Positions 1 to 9,200 of a DNA stretch of 64,000 nucleotides are shown here, piece by piece. This stretch comes from Rhizobium sp. Leaf306 (GTDB taxonomy: Bacteria > Pseudomonadota > Alphaproteobacteria > Rhizobiales > Rhizobiaceae): NCBI RefSeq assembly GCF_001423425.1, contig NZ_LMNX01000005.1:62001-126000 (forward strand), in the 5' to 3' direction. Every line of letters begins with the position of its first letter. The first letter of the stretch is position 1. The position numbers and the translations under genes are program-made. The notes beneath the pieces are model-generated. The model worked only from the letters and a program-made list of their open reading frames with translations, was not told the DNA's origin and made no database searches.

Positions 1-992
1 ACGATACGGCCATCAAGATGATCTGGTACCGGTCGAACGCGATGGGCAAGCCGGAGAAGAAAAAGATCATCTCCCGGATCAAGGGCTATCACGGCGTGAC
101 CGCCGTTTCCGCGAGCCTGACCGGTCTGCCGAACAACCATCGGTCGTTCGATCTGCCGCTGCCCGGCATCTTCCACACATCCTGCCCGCATTACCGCGCC
201 TTCAAGCTTGAGGGCGAGAGCGAGGCTGCCTTCGTCGAACGGTGTGCCAAGGAACTCGAGGACCTGATCCTGCGCGAAGGCCCCGAAACCGTCGCAGCCT
301 TTATCGGCGAGCCGGTGATGGGTGCTGGCGGCGTGATCGTGCCGCCTGCGGGTTACTGGCCGGCCATCCAAGCCATCCTCAAGAAATACGACATCCTGTT
401 CATCGCCGACGAAGTGATTTGCGGCTTTGGCCGCACCGGCAATATGTTCGGAACGCAGACCTTCGATCTGCAGCCGGATTTCATGACGCTATCGAAGCAG
501 ATCTCCTCGTCCTACCAGCCGATCTCGGCGCTTCTCATCAACGAGAACGTCTACGCCCCGATCGCGGACGAATCCGCGAAGATCGGCACGTTCGGACACG
601 GCGTCACCGCCGCCGGCCACCCGGTCGCGGCGGCCGTTGCGCTGGAAAATATCGCGATCATCGAAGAGCGCGATCTGGTCGGAAACGTCCGGGCGCTTGC
701 GCCAAAATTCCAGTCGCGCCTGAAGGAACTCGAAGGTCATCCGCTGGCGATCGAAGCGCGGGGCATCGGTCTCATCGGTGCACTCGAACTTGCTCCGCGC
801 GAAGGGTTTGCCACCGGTCAGCTCGGCTCGAAACTGTTTTCGATCATGGTCGAGAAGGGGCTGATCAGCCGTGCGATCGGCGACTCGCTGGCGCTTTGCC
901 CACCTCTCATCATCAACGAGTCTCAGCTGGATGTGCTGTTCGACACATTCGAAGCGTCGCTCGACGTGCTGAAAAAGCAGCTCGACGCCTGA
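1..992 (+). CDS. Class III (omega) aminotransferase, 5'-truncated
   Basis: PLP-dependent class III aminotransferase; the N-terminal third lies outside the window. The frame is open from base 3, and the residues before the first ATG (DTAIK, then MIWYRSNA) continue the family pattern, so that ATG is internal. Visible motifs are ADEVICGFGRTG, whose Asp contacts the PLP pyridine nitrogen, and TLSKQISSSY, whose Lys is the expected Schiff-base residue. HGVTAAGHPVAAAVALENI is the usual C-terminal-half motif. The family includes omega-amino acid:pyruvate, GABA and putrescine aminotransferases; the substrate cannot be decided from this part. It ends with TGA at 990-992, followed by a hairpin that probably isolates it from cls. 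Confidence 0.88.
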   Translation, partial: DTAIKMIWYRSNAMGKPEKKKIISRIKGYHGVTAVSASLTGLPNNHRSFDLPLPGIFHTSCPHYRAFKLEGESEAAFVERCAKELEDLILREGPETVAAFIGEPVMGAGGVIVPPAGYWPAIQAILKKYDILFIADEVICGFGRTGNMFGTQTFDLQPDFMTLSKQISSSYQPISALLINENVYAPIADESAKIGTFGHGVTAAGHPVAAAVALENIAIIEERDLVGNVRALAPKFQSRLKELEGHPLAIEARGIGLIGALELAPREGFATGQLGSKLFSIMVEKGLISRAIGDSLALCPPLIINESQLDVLFDTFEASLDVLKKQLDA

Positions 993-1000
993 TGTCATCA

Positions 1001-1028
1001 GGAGCCGGGCTAACCTTTGTCCGGCTCC
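1001..1028 (+). terminator. Hairpin after the aminotransferase gene
   Basis: GGAGCCGG (1001-1008) pairs perfectly with CCGGCTCC (1021-1028) across a 12-nt loop, 8 bases after the stop codon. There is no T tract, so it may be a 3'-end-protecting hairpin or weak terminator. Confidence 0.45.
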
Positions 1029-1064
1029 GATTGCCCAAAGCGATGGGGCGCATATATTCGCCTC

Positions 1065-2525
1065 ATGCTTGACCTCTTCCATACCTACTGGCCGCACATC
1101 CTGTTCGTCTTTTCGCTCGTTGCCGGCACGGCGGCCGCGATCCATGCGGCCATGACGAAGGAAGAGGTGCGCTCGGCGATTGGCTGGGTCGGCATCATCG
1201 TCCTGTCGCCCATCATCGGCGCGTCGCTCTATATGCTTGCCGGCGTCAATCGCATCCGCCGAACGGTCATCAGTGATCGCCGTGCCCTGCTGCAGGGCCG
1301 CGAGTGGGCGCATTTTGCCTCCTACGACGCGACAGATGCCCTGATCATCAAGGATTTTGGTCACCGGTTCCGCGCGATGAAGACGCTGGGAGACCGGGTT
1401 ACTTCCCATCACCTCACATCCGGAAATTCCATTCTTTCGCTGGATACCGGCGACGCCGCCTATGCCGCCATGCTGGGTGCGATCCGCAAGGCGAAGAAGA
1501 GCGTCATTCTGGAAACCTACATCTTCGATCGGGACAGGATCGGACGCCAGTTTGTCGAGGCCCTGATTGCTGCGGTAAAGCGGGGTGTGGAAGTGCGTGT
1601 GCTGATCGATGCGGTCGGCGCCCGCTACTCGGTTCCAAGCGTACTCGGCATGCTGCGCGATGGCGGCGTCGGGGTCAGCGTCTTCAACGGCAACGTCATT
1701 GTCGGCTTGCGGCTGCCTTACGCAAACCTTCGAACCCACCGCAAGATCCTGGTCGTGGATGGCCGCGTCGCGTTTACCGGCGGCATCAACATTCGCGAAA
1801 GTTTCTCGAGCGAATTCAATGGCGATGGGTTTTCGCTCGATACGCATTTCAAGGTTACCGGGCCATTGGTGGCCGACCTTTTTGCCGTTGCCGCCGCCGA
1901 CTGGCAGTTCACCACGGGCGAGACATTGGAAGATGATGCGTGGGAGCTTGTCGCGCCCGCGGCGGAACCCGGCAAGGCGGTCATCGCCCGGGTCGTTTCG
2001 ACCGGACCGGACCGTAGCGTCGAGACCAACCACAAGATGCTGATGGGCGCATTTTCCGTCGCCCGGTCATCGATCCGCATCGTGTCGCCCTATTTTCTGC
2101 CGGACCGGGAGCTTATTACCGCGCTGGTTACGGCGGCAAGGCGCGGTGTGCGGGTTGATATCGTCGTGCCCGGCGCGAACAACCTGACGCTTGTCGATCG
2201 GGCGATGACGGCGCAGTTCGACCAGATGCTGAAGAACTACTGCCGTATCTGGCGGGCAAGCGGCGCCTTCAATCATTCCAAGCTTCTGACCGTCGACAGC
2301 CGCTGGTCCTACGTGGGGTCTTCCAATCTCGATCCGCGTTCGCTGCGGCTGAATTTCGAGGTGGATCTGGAAGTGCTGGACGAGGCTTTTGCGCGAACTT
2401 TGGAACGAAGGATAGACTTGATGATTTCCTCTTCGACCGAGGTGACGCTTCACAGCCTGAGATCACGGCCGTTTCCCGTTCGCCTGATCGAGAAAGTTCT
2501 TTGGTTGGGATCGCCCTATCTTTAA
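1065..2525 (+). CDS. cls: Cardiolipin synthase (phospholipase D family)
   Basis: Membrane enzyme that joins two phosphatidylglycerols into cardiolipin plus glycerol. From ATG 1065 it has 486 residues, the same length as E. coli ClsA. An N-terminal pair of membrane segments (about residues 8-28 and 40-60) is followed by two PLD domains with HxK motifs: THRKILVVDG with His225/Lys227 and FNHSKLLTVD with His404/Lys406. These positions agree with those known for ClsA to within a residue. An in-frame upstream start at 1017 would add 16 non-hydrophobic residues; I prefer 1065 because it gives the family length. A nuclease-fold gene starts 25 nt downstream, so the two probably form an operon. Confidence 0.93.
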   Translation: MLDLFHTYWPHILFVFSLVAGTAAAIHAAMTKEEVRSAIGWVGIIVLSPIIGASLYMLAGVNRIRRTVISDRRALLQGREWAHFASYDATDALIIKDFGHRFRAMKTLGDRVTSHHLTSGNSILSLDTGDAAYAAMLGAIRKAKKSVILETYIFDRDRIGRQFVEALIAAVKRGVEVRVLIDAVGARYSVPSVLGMLRDGGVGVSVFNGNVIVGLRLPYANLRTHRKILVVDGRVAFTGGINIRESFSSEFNGDGFSLDTHFKVTGPLVADLFAVAAADWQFTTGETLEDDAWELVAPAAEPGKAVIARVVSTGPDRSVETNHKMLMGAFSVARSSIRIVSPYFLPDRELITALVTAARRGVRVDIVVPGANNLTLVDRAMTAQFDQMLKNYCRIWRASGAFNHSKLLTVDSRWSYVGSSNLDPRSLRLNFEVDLEVLDEAFARTLERRIDLMISSSTEVTLHSLRSRPFPVRLIEKVLWLGSPYL

Positions 2526-2550
2526 ACCGGCAAGACCGAAGCGCGATATC

Positions 2551-3363
2551 ATGCATCAGAAACGTCCCAACCTTCCGGCCAGCATCCTGGCATCGATCAA
2601 GGCCCGCAAGAACCGGGGCGAAGGCGTTCATTCCGTGCATGACAGAGACAGCGGCATGCTGATCGCCTCCTACAACGTGCACAAATGCGTCGGCATCGAC
2701 CGCAAGTTCGATCCGGCCCGTATCGCTCACGTGATCCGCGAAATCGGCGCGGACGTGATTGCTCTCCAGGAGGCGGACAGCCGGTTTGGCGAACGTCGCG
2801 GACTGCTTGATCTTGGCTGGATGGAGCGTGAAACGGGGCTGCTTCCGGTGCCGATCTCTGGCGTCGCCAAGGCGCATGGCTGGCACGGCAATGTGATCTT
2901 TTTCCGCGAAGGTCTCGTCCGCGACGTGCATCAGGTCAAACTGCCGGGGCTGGAGCCGCGCGGGGCGCTGATCACCGAACTGGAGATGAAGGATGGCAGC
3001 ACACTTCGCGTGATTGCGGCGCATCTTGGTCTTCTCAACCGGTCGCGTCAGCAGCAGGCGCGCATGCTGCTCGAGATCATCGGCTCCCGCGACGAGCATC
3101 CGACAGTGCTGATGGGCGATCTCAACGAGTGGCGGCTGGGTGACCGCTCGGCGCTCAACACACTCGCTACCGTATTCGGCCTGCCGCCGGCGGTTCCAAG
3201 CTTTCCGTCGCGCCTGCCGGTGCTGGCACTCGATCGGATCATGGCGAACCGGCCGGGCCTGATTGAGAGGGTCGTGACCCATGACACGCCGCTTGCGCGG
3301 CTCGCGTCCGACCATCTTCCAATCAAGACAGTGGTGAAACTCGGTTCAACGGCTGAAGGATAG
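2551..3363 (+). CDS. Endonuclease/exonuclease/phosphatase family protein
   Basis: 270-residue protein with the EEP (DNase I-like) fold. The signatures are ASYNVHKCVG near residue 45, IALQEADSR with the metal-binding Glu, AAHLGLLNRSR, the catalytic block MGDLNEW, and the terminal SDHLPI with the catalytic His. Members hydrolyse phosphodiesters or phosphomonoesters in nucleic acids, inositol phosphates or sphingomyelin; the substrate here is not evident. About 35 N-terminal residues precede the fold and have no clear signal peptide. It follows cls by 25 nt, so a role in phospholipid turnover is a reasonable inference but not shown. Confidence 0.8.
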   Translation: MHQKRPNLPASILASIKARKNRGEGVHSVHDRDSGMLIASYNVHKCVGIDRKFDPARIAHVIREIGADVIALQEADSRFGERRGLLDLGWMERETGLLPVPISGVAKAHGWHGNVIFFREGLVRDVHQVKLPGLEPRGALITELEMKDGSTLRVIAAHLGLLNRSRQQQARMLLEIIGSRDEHPTVLMGDLNEWRLGDRSALNTLATVFGLPPAVPSFPSRLPVLALDRIMANRPGLIERVVTHDTPLARLASDHLPIKTVVKLGSTAEG

Positions 3364-3451
3364 CGGCATTTGTCGGCCGTCGGCATCTTTACGCCTGCAG
3401 CATCGGCGAATAGGTTCGGGGTCTCGCCTGTTCGTCCCCAAGGATTTCCCG

Positions 3452-4426
3452 ATGACCGATATTGCTATGATCGAAGCCGCGCGCGGCCGTCTTTCCGGCC
3501 ATGCCCGCCGTACGCCGCTTCTGTTCTCGTCATTTCTGGATGACATCGCCGGGCGGCGCATCTTCGTGAAACCCGAATGCCTGCAGCAGACCGGCTCGTT
3601 CAAGTTCCGTGGCGCGTGGTCGGCAATTTCGTATCTTCCGGCGGACGTTCGCGCGAAGGGCGTTATCGCCTTTTCGTCCGGGAACCATGCGCAGGGCGTG
3701 GCGCTGGCGGCCAGGATGCATGGCATTCCGGCCGTCATCATCATGCCCGCCGATGCGCCGCGCATCAAAATTGAAAACACGCGGGCCTACGGCGCCGAAG
3801 TGGTGCTCTACGATCGCGCCAGGGAGGATCGTGACGAGATCGGCCGGCAGCTTTCGAGCGAAAGAGGCCTGACCCTCATCAAGCCATTCGACGAGCCGCT
3901 TGTCATCGCCGGGCAGGGGACGGCAGGTCTGGAAATCGCCGAACAGGCTGCGGAAGAGGGGATCACGCAGGCCAGTGTTCTGGTGCCAACAGGCGGCGGC
4001 GGTTTCATCTCCGGGATTTCGCTGGCGCTCGAAGCACGTGCACCGGGCTTTACCGTGCATCCCTGCGAACCTGAAGGCTTCGACGATGTGACCCGTTCGC
4101 TTGCGAGCGGAACGATCCAGAAGAACGCCACGCAATCGGGTTCGCTCTGCGACGCGATCGTCACGCCGCAGCCAGGCACGATTACCTTTCCGATCATGTC
4201 GCGTCTCTGCGGCCCGGGCATAGTGGTGACGGAAGATGAAGCGCTGCATGCGGTGGCGCTTGCCTTCAACCGTCTGAAGATCGTCGTTGAACCGGGCGGC
4301 GCGGTTGCGCTGGCGGCGGCGCTTTTCCATGGCGAGAGCCTTGGCGAGACGGTGATTGCGGTCTGCTCGGGCGGCAATATCGACCCGGACGTTTTCCGCC
4401 TGGCGCTCGACAGGTTTGCCGCCTGA
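3452..4426 (+). CDS. Threonine/serine dehydratase (PLP fold type II)
   Basis: 324-residue PLP enzyme of the serine/threonine dehydratase-serine racemase family. The PLP lysine is Lys51 in GSFKFRGA. SSGNHAQG and the glycine-rich phosphate loop TGGGGFISG also fit. It lacks the C-terminal ACT domain of biosynthetic IlvA (about 500 residues), so it is the short catabolic or racemase-like form that makes 2-oxobutyrate or pyruvate plus ammonia from Thr/Ser. It appears monocistronic. Start ATG 3452 follows a loose GGAT. Dehydratase versus racemase cannot be separated by sequence alone. Confidence 0.85.
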   Translation: MTDIAMIEAARGRLSGHARRTPLLFSSFLDDIAGRRIFVKPECLQQTGSFKFRGAWSAISYLPADVRAKGVIAFSSGNHAQGVALAARMHGIPAVIIMPADAPRIKIENTRAYGAEVVLYDRAREDRDEIGRQLSSERGLTLIKPFDEPLVIAGQGTAGLEIAEQAAEEGITQASVLVPTGGGGFISGISLALEARAPGFTVHPCEPEGFDDVTRSLASGTIQKNATQSGSLCDAIVTPQPGTITFPIMSRLCGPGIVVTEDEALHAVALAFNRLKIVVEPGGAVALAAALFHGESLGETVIAVCSGGNIDPDVFRLALDRFAA

Positions 4427-4501
4427 GGTCTCGTTTTAGGCCGCAGGCATAATAAACCGTTAACCGGCACGTTGGGGCGTTAAGAAAAAAGTATTTTCCA
4501 A

Positions 4502-4526
4502 GGAACGTGGTGCTCAGGAGAAAGTT
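4502..4526 (+). promoter_or_regulatory. EcfG/RpoE2-like promoter (weaker match)
   Basis: GGAAC at 4502-4506, a 16-nt spacer, then AGTT at 4523-4526. This fits GGAAC-N18-TT, the form described for S. meliloti RpoE2, but has A instead of C in the -10 CGTT. It lies 67 nt upstream of the 47-residue membrane protein. Weaker than the three perfect matches elsewhere in the window. Confidence 0.4.
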
Positions 4527-4528
4527 AT

Positions 4529-4547
4529 CTCTACCAGCTTGGTAGAG
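4529..4547. promoter_or_regulatory. Lux-box-like palindrome
   Basis: CTCTACCA (4529-4536), GCT, TGGTAGAG (4540-4547) is an 8-bp perfect inverted repeat. Its core CTACCA-N3-TGGTAG resembles the LasR-type lux box CTACCA-N4-TGGTAG but is one base shorter in the centre. It sits at the predicted transcription start, so it could be an operator for a LuxR-type regulator (one is encoded at 17.1 kb) or an RNA hairpin. Confidence 0.4.
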
Positions 4548-4592
4548 TTAAGCTAAACTACATGGGAAGAGACACAAAACCGGGAGGTTCGC

Positions 4593-4736
4593 ATGCAGCC
4601 GATCCAGCATCATACTCGGGCATTCCCTCACCGCGCCCCGGGCGTCGTCAGCAGGTGGCAGTGGGTAGCATATGCAGGCCTTGTGACTGCCGCCTTCGTG
4701 TTCATCGGGGCAGTCACGCTCGGTATTCTCGCCTGA
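4593..4736 (+). CDS. 47-residue single-pass membrane protein
   Basis: A small gene that is easily missed. ATG 4593 follows GGGAGG at 4582-4587 with good spacing, and the frame runs 47 codons to TGA 4734-4736. The N-terminal half is polar and His/Arg-rich (MQPIQHHTRAFPHRA). A single hydrophobic stretch from about residue 24 to the end contains WVAYAGLVTAAFVFIGAV, with no charged residue after Arg21, so a tail-anchored or single-span inner-membrane peptide with a cytoplasmic basic end is likely. I do not recognise the family. An EcfG-like promoter and a palindrome lie upstream, and a 12-bp terminator lies 36 nt downstream, so the unit is complete. Confidence 0.65.
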   Translation: MQPIQHHTRAFPHRAPGVVSRWQWVAYAGLVTAAFVFIGAVTLGILA

Positions 4737-4772
4737 CACGTATCCGAAATTCAAGGTTTCAATAGCAACGAG

Positions 4773-4803
4773 GCCTTCCGATCCGCGCCCGGATCGGAAG
4801 GCT
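4773..4803. terminator. Bidirectional terminator
   Basis: GCCTTCCGATCC (4773-4784) and GGATCGGAAGGC (4791-4802) form a perfect 12-bp stem with a 6-nt loop, followed by TTATTGTTT. It lies between the small plus-strand gene and the converging amidohydrolase. Confidence 0.8.
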
Positions 4804-4810
4804 TATTGTT

Positions 4811-5980
4811 TCAGCCCTGTGTCGTCGGCAGATAGGCTTCGGCCAGTTCCACCCAGAAATTCGTCCCGATCGGCAAGGCGTCGTCGTTAAAGTCGAATTT
4901 CGGATGATGGAGCGGGGGATCGTTCTTGGTTCTTGCGGTGCCTAAGAAGAAATAGGTGCCTGGCTTCTCTGCAAGGAAATAACCGAAGTCCTCGGCGCCC
5001 ATCATCGGCCGTTCGATTTCTGCAAGGTTTTCCGGGCCGACTACCTTCTTCGCCAGGTCCCTGACAAAGTCCGTCTCCGCTTTGTGGTTGACGGTCGCAT
5101 CGTAGCCGCGGGTATATTCGATCGTCGCTGTCATGCCGTAGCTTGCCGCCTGGCCAACTGCTACACCGCGGATCCGTTCCTCCAGCTTGTCTCGCACGGC
5201 AGGGTCGAAGGACCGGATGGTGATAACCATTTCTGCCCGCTCCGGAATGACATTGCTGGCGATGCCGGCGTTGAATGCGCCGACCGTGACGACGGCCGGA
5301 TCGAGTGGATGGATGTTGCGGGAAACGACAGTCTGCAGCGCCATGATGATGCTGGCGCCGGCGACGATCGGGTCTGCGGCATCCTGAGGTTCGGCGCCAT
5401 GGCCGCCGCGGCCGTTGACGACGATACGGCATTCGTCGACCGCCGCCATGATCGGCCCTTCCTTGACGAAGATCTTGCCGAAGGGCAGGCCTGGGTCATT
5501 GTGCAGGCCGAAGACGGCGTCGCAGGGAAAGCGATCGAACAGTCCGTCCTCCATCATCAGCCTGGCGCCGCCGAAATTTTCTTCGGCCGGCTGGAAGATC
5601 AGATTGAGTGTGCCGTCGAAGTTTTTGCGCTGTGCGAGTATCTTTGCGGCACCCAGAAGCATGGCGGTATGGCCATCGTGACCGCAGGCATGCATGACTC
5701 CCTTGTTGAGGCTGGCATAGTCCGCGCCGGTTTCTTCCTCGATCGGAAGCGCGTCGATATCGGCGCGAATGCCGACCGACCGATCGCTCGATCCGTTCTT
5801 CAGGGTCGCAACGATGCCGGTCTTGCCGAGGCCGCGGGTGACGGCGTAACCGAATTCCTCAAGCTTTGCCGCGATATAGTCCGAAGTGGTGAATTCTGAG
5901 AGGCCAAGTTCGGGATGCTGATGCAGAAAGTGGCGGGTTGCCACAACTTCGCTCATGTCGTTGGTAAACTTGATCGTCAT
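4811..5980 (-). CDS. M20 family amidohydrolase (hippurate hydrolase-like)
   Basis: 389-residue metallopeptidase of the M20D/HipO-AmaA group, which hydrolyses N-acyl or N-aryl amino acids or related amides in the cytoplasm. The metal-binding motif MHACGHDGH lies near residues 97-104, preceded by GIRADIDALPI with a catalytic-type Asp. FQPAEENFGGA carries the catalytic and ligand Glu pair, and GAEDFGYF near the C-terminus supplies another ligand. The dimerisation domain lies between (GRGGHGAEPQDAADPI). Length is typical. It appears monocistronic, converging on the small membrane-protein gene through a shared terminator. The true substrate is unknown. Confidence 0.88.
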   Translation of the reverse strand: MTIKFTNDMSEVVATRHFLHQHPELGLSEFTTSDYIAAKLEEFGYAVTRGLGKTGIVATLKNGSSDRSVGIRADIDALPIEEETGADYASLNKGVMHACGHDGHTAMLLGAAKILAQRKNFDGTLNLIFQPAEENFGGARLMMEDGLFDRFPCDAVFGLHNDPGLPFGKIFVKEGPIMAAVDECRIVVNGRGGHGAEPQDAADPIVAGASIIMALQTVVSRNIHPLDPAVVTVGAFNAGIASNVIPERAEMVITIRSFDPAVRDKLEERIRGVAVGQAASYGMTATIEYTRGYDATVNHKAETDFVRDLAKKVVGPENLAEIERPMMGAEDFGYFLAEKPGTYFFLGTARTKNDPPLHHPKFDFNDDALPIGTNFWVELAEAYLPTTQG

Positions 5981-6241
5981 CGTTCCATCACCCTATCTGC
6001 CTGCAAACGCGTCCAAGCTGCTCACTCGTATCGTTCACGTTTAGCAGTGCCATCATCGTTCAGGCAAATGAACAGCCTCGCATTCAGCATTTATTCAGGC
6101 TGTTGGCCCTAGAGCCGACAATGTCTTACTGCGTGAGCAGATGCGATAGCGATTGATCCACGATTTGCAATATAAGGATCGCTCTCTATCTCATGCTTCG
6201 CATCTTAGTTCGTGAAACGAAATTCATTCAGAAGTTCATCC

Positions 6242-9200
6242 ATGTCCCCTGATATTCAGCCTTCGGCTTCTACCCGCGAAACGGAAAGCAAGCAGATCGA
6301 TCATAACGATTCGATCCGCGCGACGTATTTTACGGCTGATGATCTTCGGCAATGTGGAGAAACGCTGGGTCGGCAAGGTGCAGCCGATCTGCCGGGCTTC
6401 ATGAAATTCGAGTTTTTCACGCGCCACGCGGAAAACGAGAAGGAAATTCTCAGGGTCTATCGCGCCGCCGCGCAGGATGTCGATGCGGGTGCCTCGATCA
6501 CGCCTGCCGCGGAATGGCTGCTCGACAACTATTACATCGTCGAGGAAGCGATCCAGGAAGTCCGCCGCGACTTCCCGAAGAAATTCTTCAAGCAGTTGCC
6601 GACGACCAAGATCGGAAGCCAGGAAATCCCGCGCGTTCTCTCGCTGGCATGGCTTTATGTGGCGCACACCCACAGCAGCATTTCGCGCGAAACGCTGGCC
6701 GAGATGGTCGAGGGTTACCAGACCGACGAGCCGCTGGAGATCGGTGAACTCTGGGCGCTGCCATCGTTCATCCGCTTCGTCCTCATCGAGAACCTGCGCC
6801 GCATCGCCAGCCGCGTCGATCGCTCGCGCAACATGCGCCGCCGCGCCAACGACGCCGCCGACGAGATCATTCGTCTCAACGACGAGACTGCCGGTGGCGA
6901 GCTTCTGAAGAGCCTCGAAGGCCTCACCGACGACAACACGTTTACCAGCCAGTTCCTCTATCGCCTGCGCAATGCCTCGCAAAATTCCGGCTTTGCCATC
7001 GAGTGGCTCGAAAAGCGGCTGGTCGCGTCCGGCAAGGCTGTCGAAACCGTGATGCAGGCGGAACAGAGCCGCTTGTCGTCCGGCAACGTGACGATGGGCA
7101 ACATCATCAAGAGCCTGCGCCTCATCGACGATACGGAATGGAGCGTCTGGTTCGAAGAGGTCTCGCAGATCGACAAGATCTTCCGCGAGCACACGGATTA
7201 CGAAGCGCTCGATTTCGGCTCGCGCAATGCCTTCCGCAGCCGCATCGAAAAGATCGCCCGCGTGGCCAAGCGCAGCGAAGCCGAGGTGACCCAGGCTGCC
7301 GTCGATCTTGCGATCGCAGCACGGGCGCACGATCCGGACGAGCGGGAAACCAATGTCGGCGCCTTCATCGTCGGGCGCCGCCGCAAGGAGCTGGAGACGG
7401 CCGTTGGCTACCAGCCGCCGCTGCTGCAGCGGGCTGTGCGCGCCTACCGCAAGCTCGGCTGGTTCGCCATCGGCGGCCCGGTTATGCTTTTAACCTTTCT
7501 GGCGCTCGCCGTTACCGGCTATTTCCTCGTGGCGGCTGCCATTCCGCTGGTGGTCGTCTTCTTCCTGCTTCTGATGTTCGCGCTGCCCGCGTCGGAAGGC
7601 GCGACCGGTCTGTTCAACACGGTCGTGACCTATTTCGTCAAACCCGCCCGTCTCGTCGGATACGAATATAAGGAAGGCATTCCCGAGGAGGCGCGCACGC
7701 TGGTCGTGGTGCCCTGCCTGATCGCCGACCGGGATACGGTCGATGAACTCGTGCGCAATCTCGAAGTCCATTATCTGGCCAACCCCAAGGGCGAGATCTA
7801 TTTTGCCCTCCTCAGCGACTGGCGCGACGCCAAGTTCGAGGAACAGGAAGCCGATCTCGAAATTCTCGAATATGCCAAGCGTGAAATTGCAGCGCTGAAT
7901 ACCCGCTACATGGAAGAGGCGGGGACGCGCTTTTACCTCCTGCACCGCCGCCGCCTGTTCAACCCGAACGAAGGCGCCTGGATGGGTTGGGAGCGCAAGC
8001 GCGGCAAGCTGCACGAACTCAACCTGCTTCTGCGCGGCGACCGCGACACGACCTATCTCCAGGGCGCCAACATGGTGCCGGAGAATGTCCAGTATGTCAT
8101 GACGCTCGATGCCGACACCCGCCTGATCCGCGATGCGGTGACCAAGCTGGTCGGCAAAATGCATCACCCGATCAACCGTCCCGTCATCGATCCTGATACG
8201 CACCAGGTCGTGCGCGGCTACGGTCTGATGCAGCCGCGCGTGACGCCGTCATTGACGACCGGCAAGGAAGCCTCGGTCTTCCAGCGCGTGTTTTCGGTCG
8301 GCCGCGGTCTCGATCCCTATGTCTTTGCGGTCTCCGATGTCTATCAGGACCTGACGGCCGAAGGCTCGTTCACGGGCAAGGGCCTCTATCACGTCGACGC
8401 GTTCGAGACGTCCCTCAAGGGCCGTATCGAAGAAAACGCCGTTCTCTCGCACGACCTTCTCGAAGGCTCGTTCTCGCGCTGCGCGCTCATCACCGATGTC
8501 GAGCTGGTCGAGGATTTCCCGGTTCGCTACGAGGTCGAGGTCTCGCGCCAGCATCGCTGGGCGCGTGGCGACTGGCAGCTCCTGCCTTACATTCTTGAAG
8601 CCAAGCGGGGCGTCAGCGCCCTTGGCCGCTGGAAGATGCTCGATAACCTGCGCCGGTCGCTCACCCCGATCGCATGGTTCTTCGCCTCCATTCTCGGCTG
8701 GTACTTCATGGATCCGCTCGGTGCGCTGATCTGGCAGATCCTGCTGATCTTCTCGCTGTTCGTGGCGCCCACCATCTCGCTTCTCACCAACCTTCTGCCG
8801 CGCTCCAGCGACAATGTCACGAGCGCCCATTTCTATTCGGTCTGGTCGGATGTGCGTTCCACCAATGCGCAAGTCGCACTGCGCATCGTGTTCATCGCGG
8901 ATTCCGCCTGCATCATGACCGATGCGATCGCCCGTTCGCTCTATCGCCTGCTCGTCAGCCGCAAGCTGATGCTGGAATGGAAGACCGCGGCCTCGATCCA
9001 GTCCGGCGCCCAAGGCAGCCCTACCGATTACTACCGTGCCATGTGGCATGCGCCGGCGATTGCCGTTCTGTCGGTAATCCTTGCGGCACTGCCGGGCGAC
9101 AACGCGTTCCTGGTCGGCATTCCGTTCGCCATCCTGTGGATCTTCTCGCCGCTGGTTGCCTGGTATGTCAGCCAGTCTGCCGAGACGGAAGACAAGCTGT

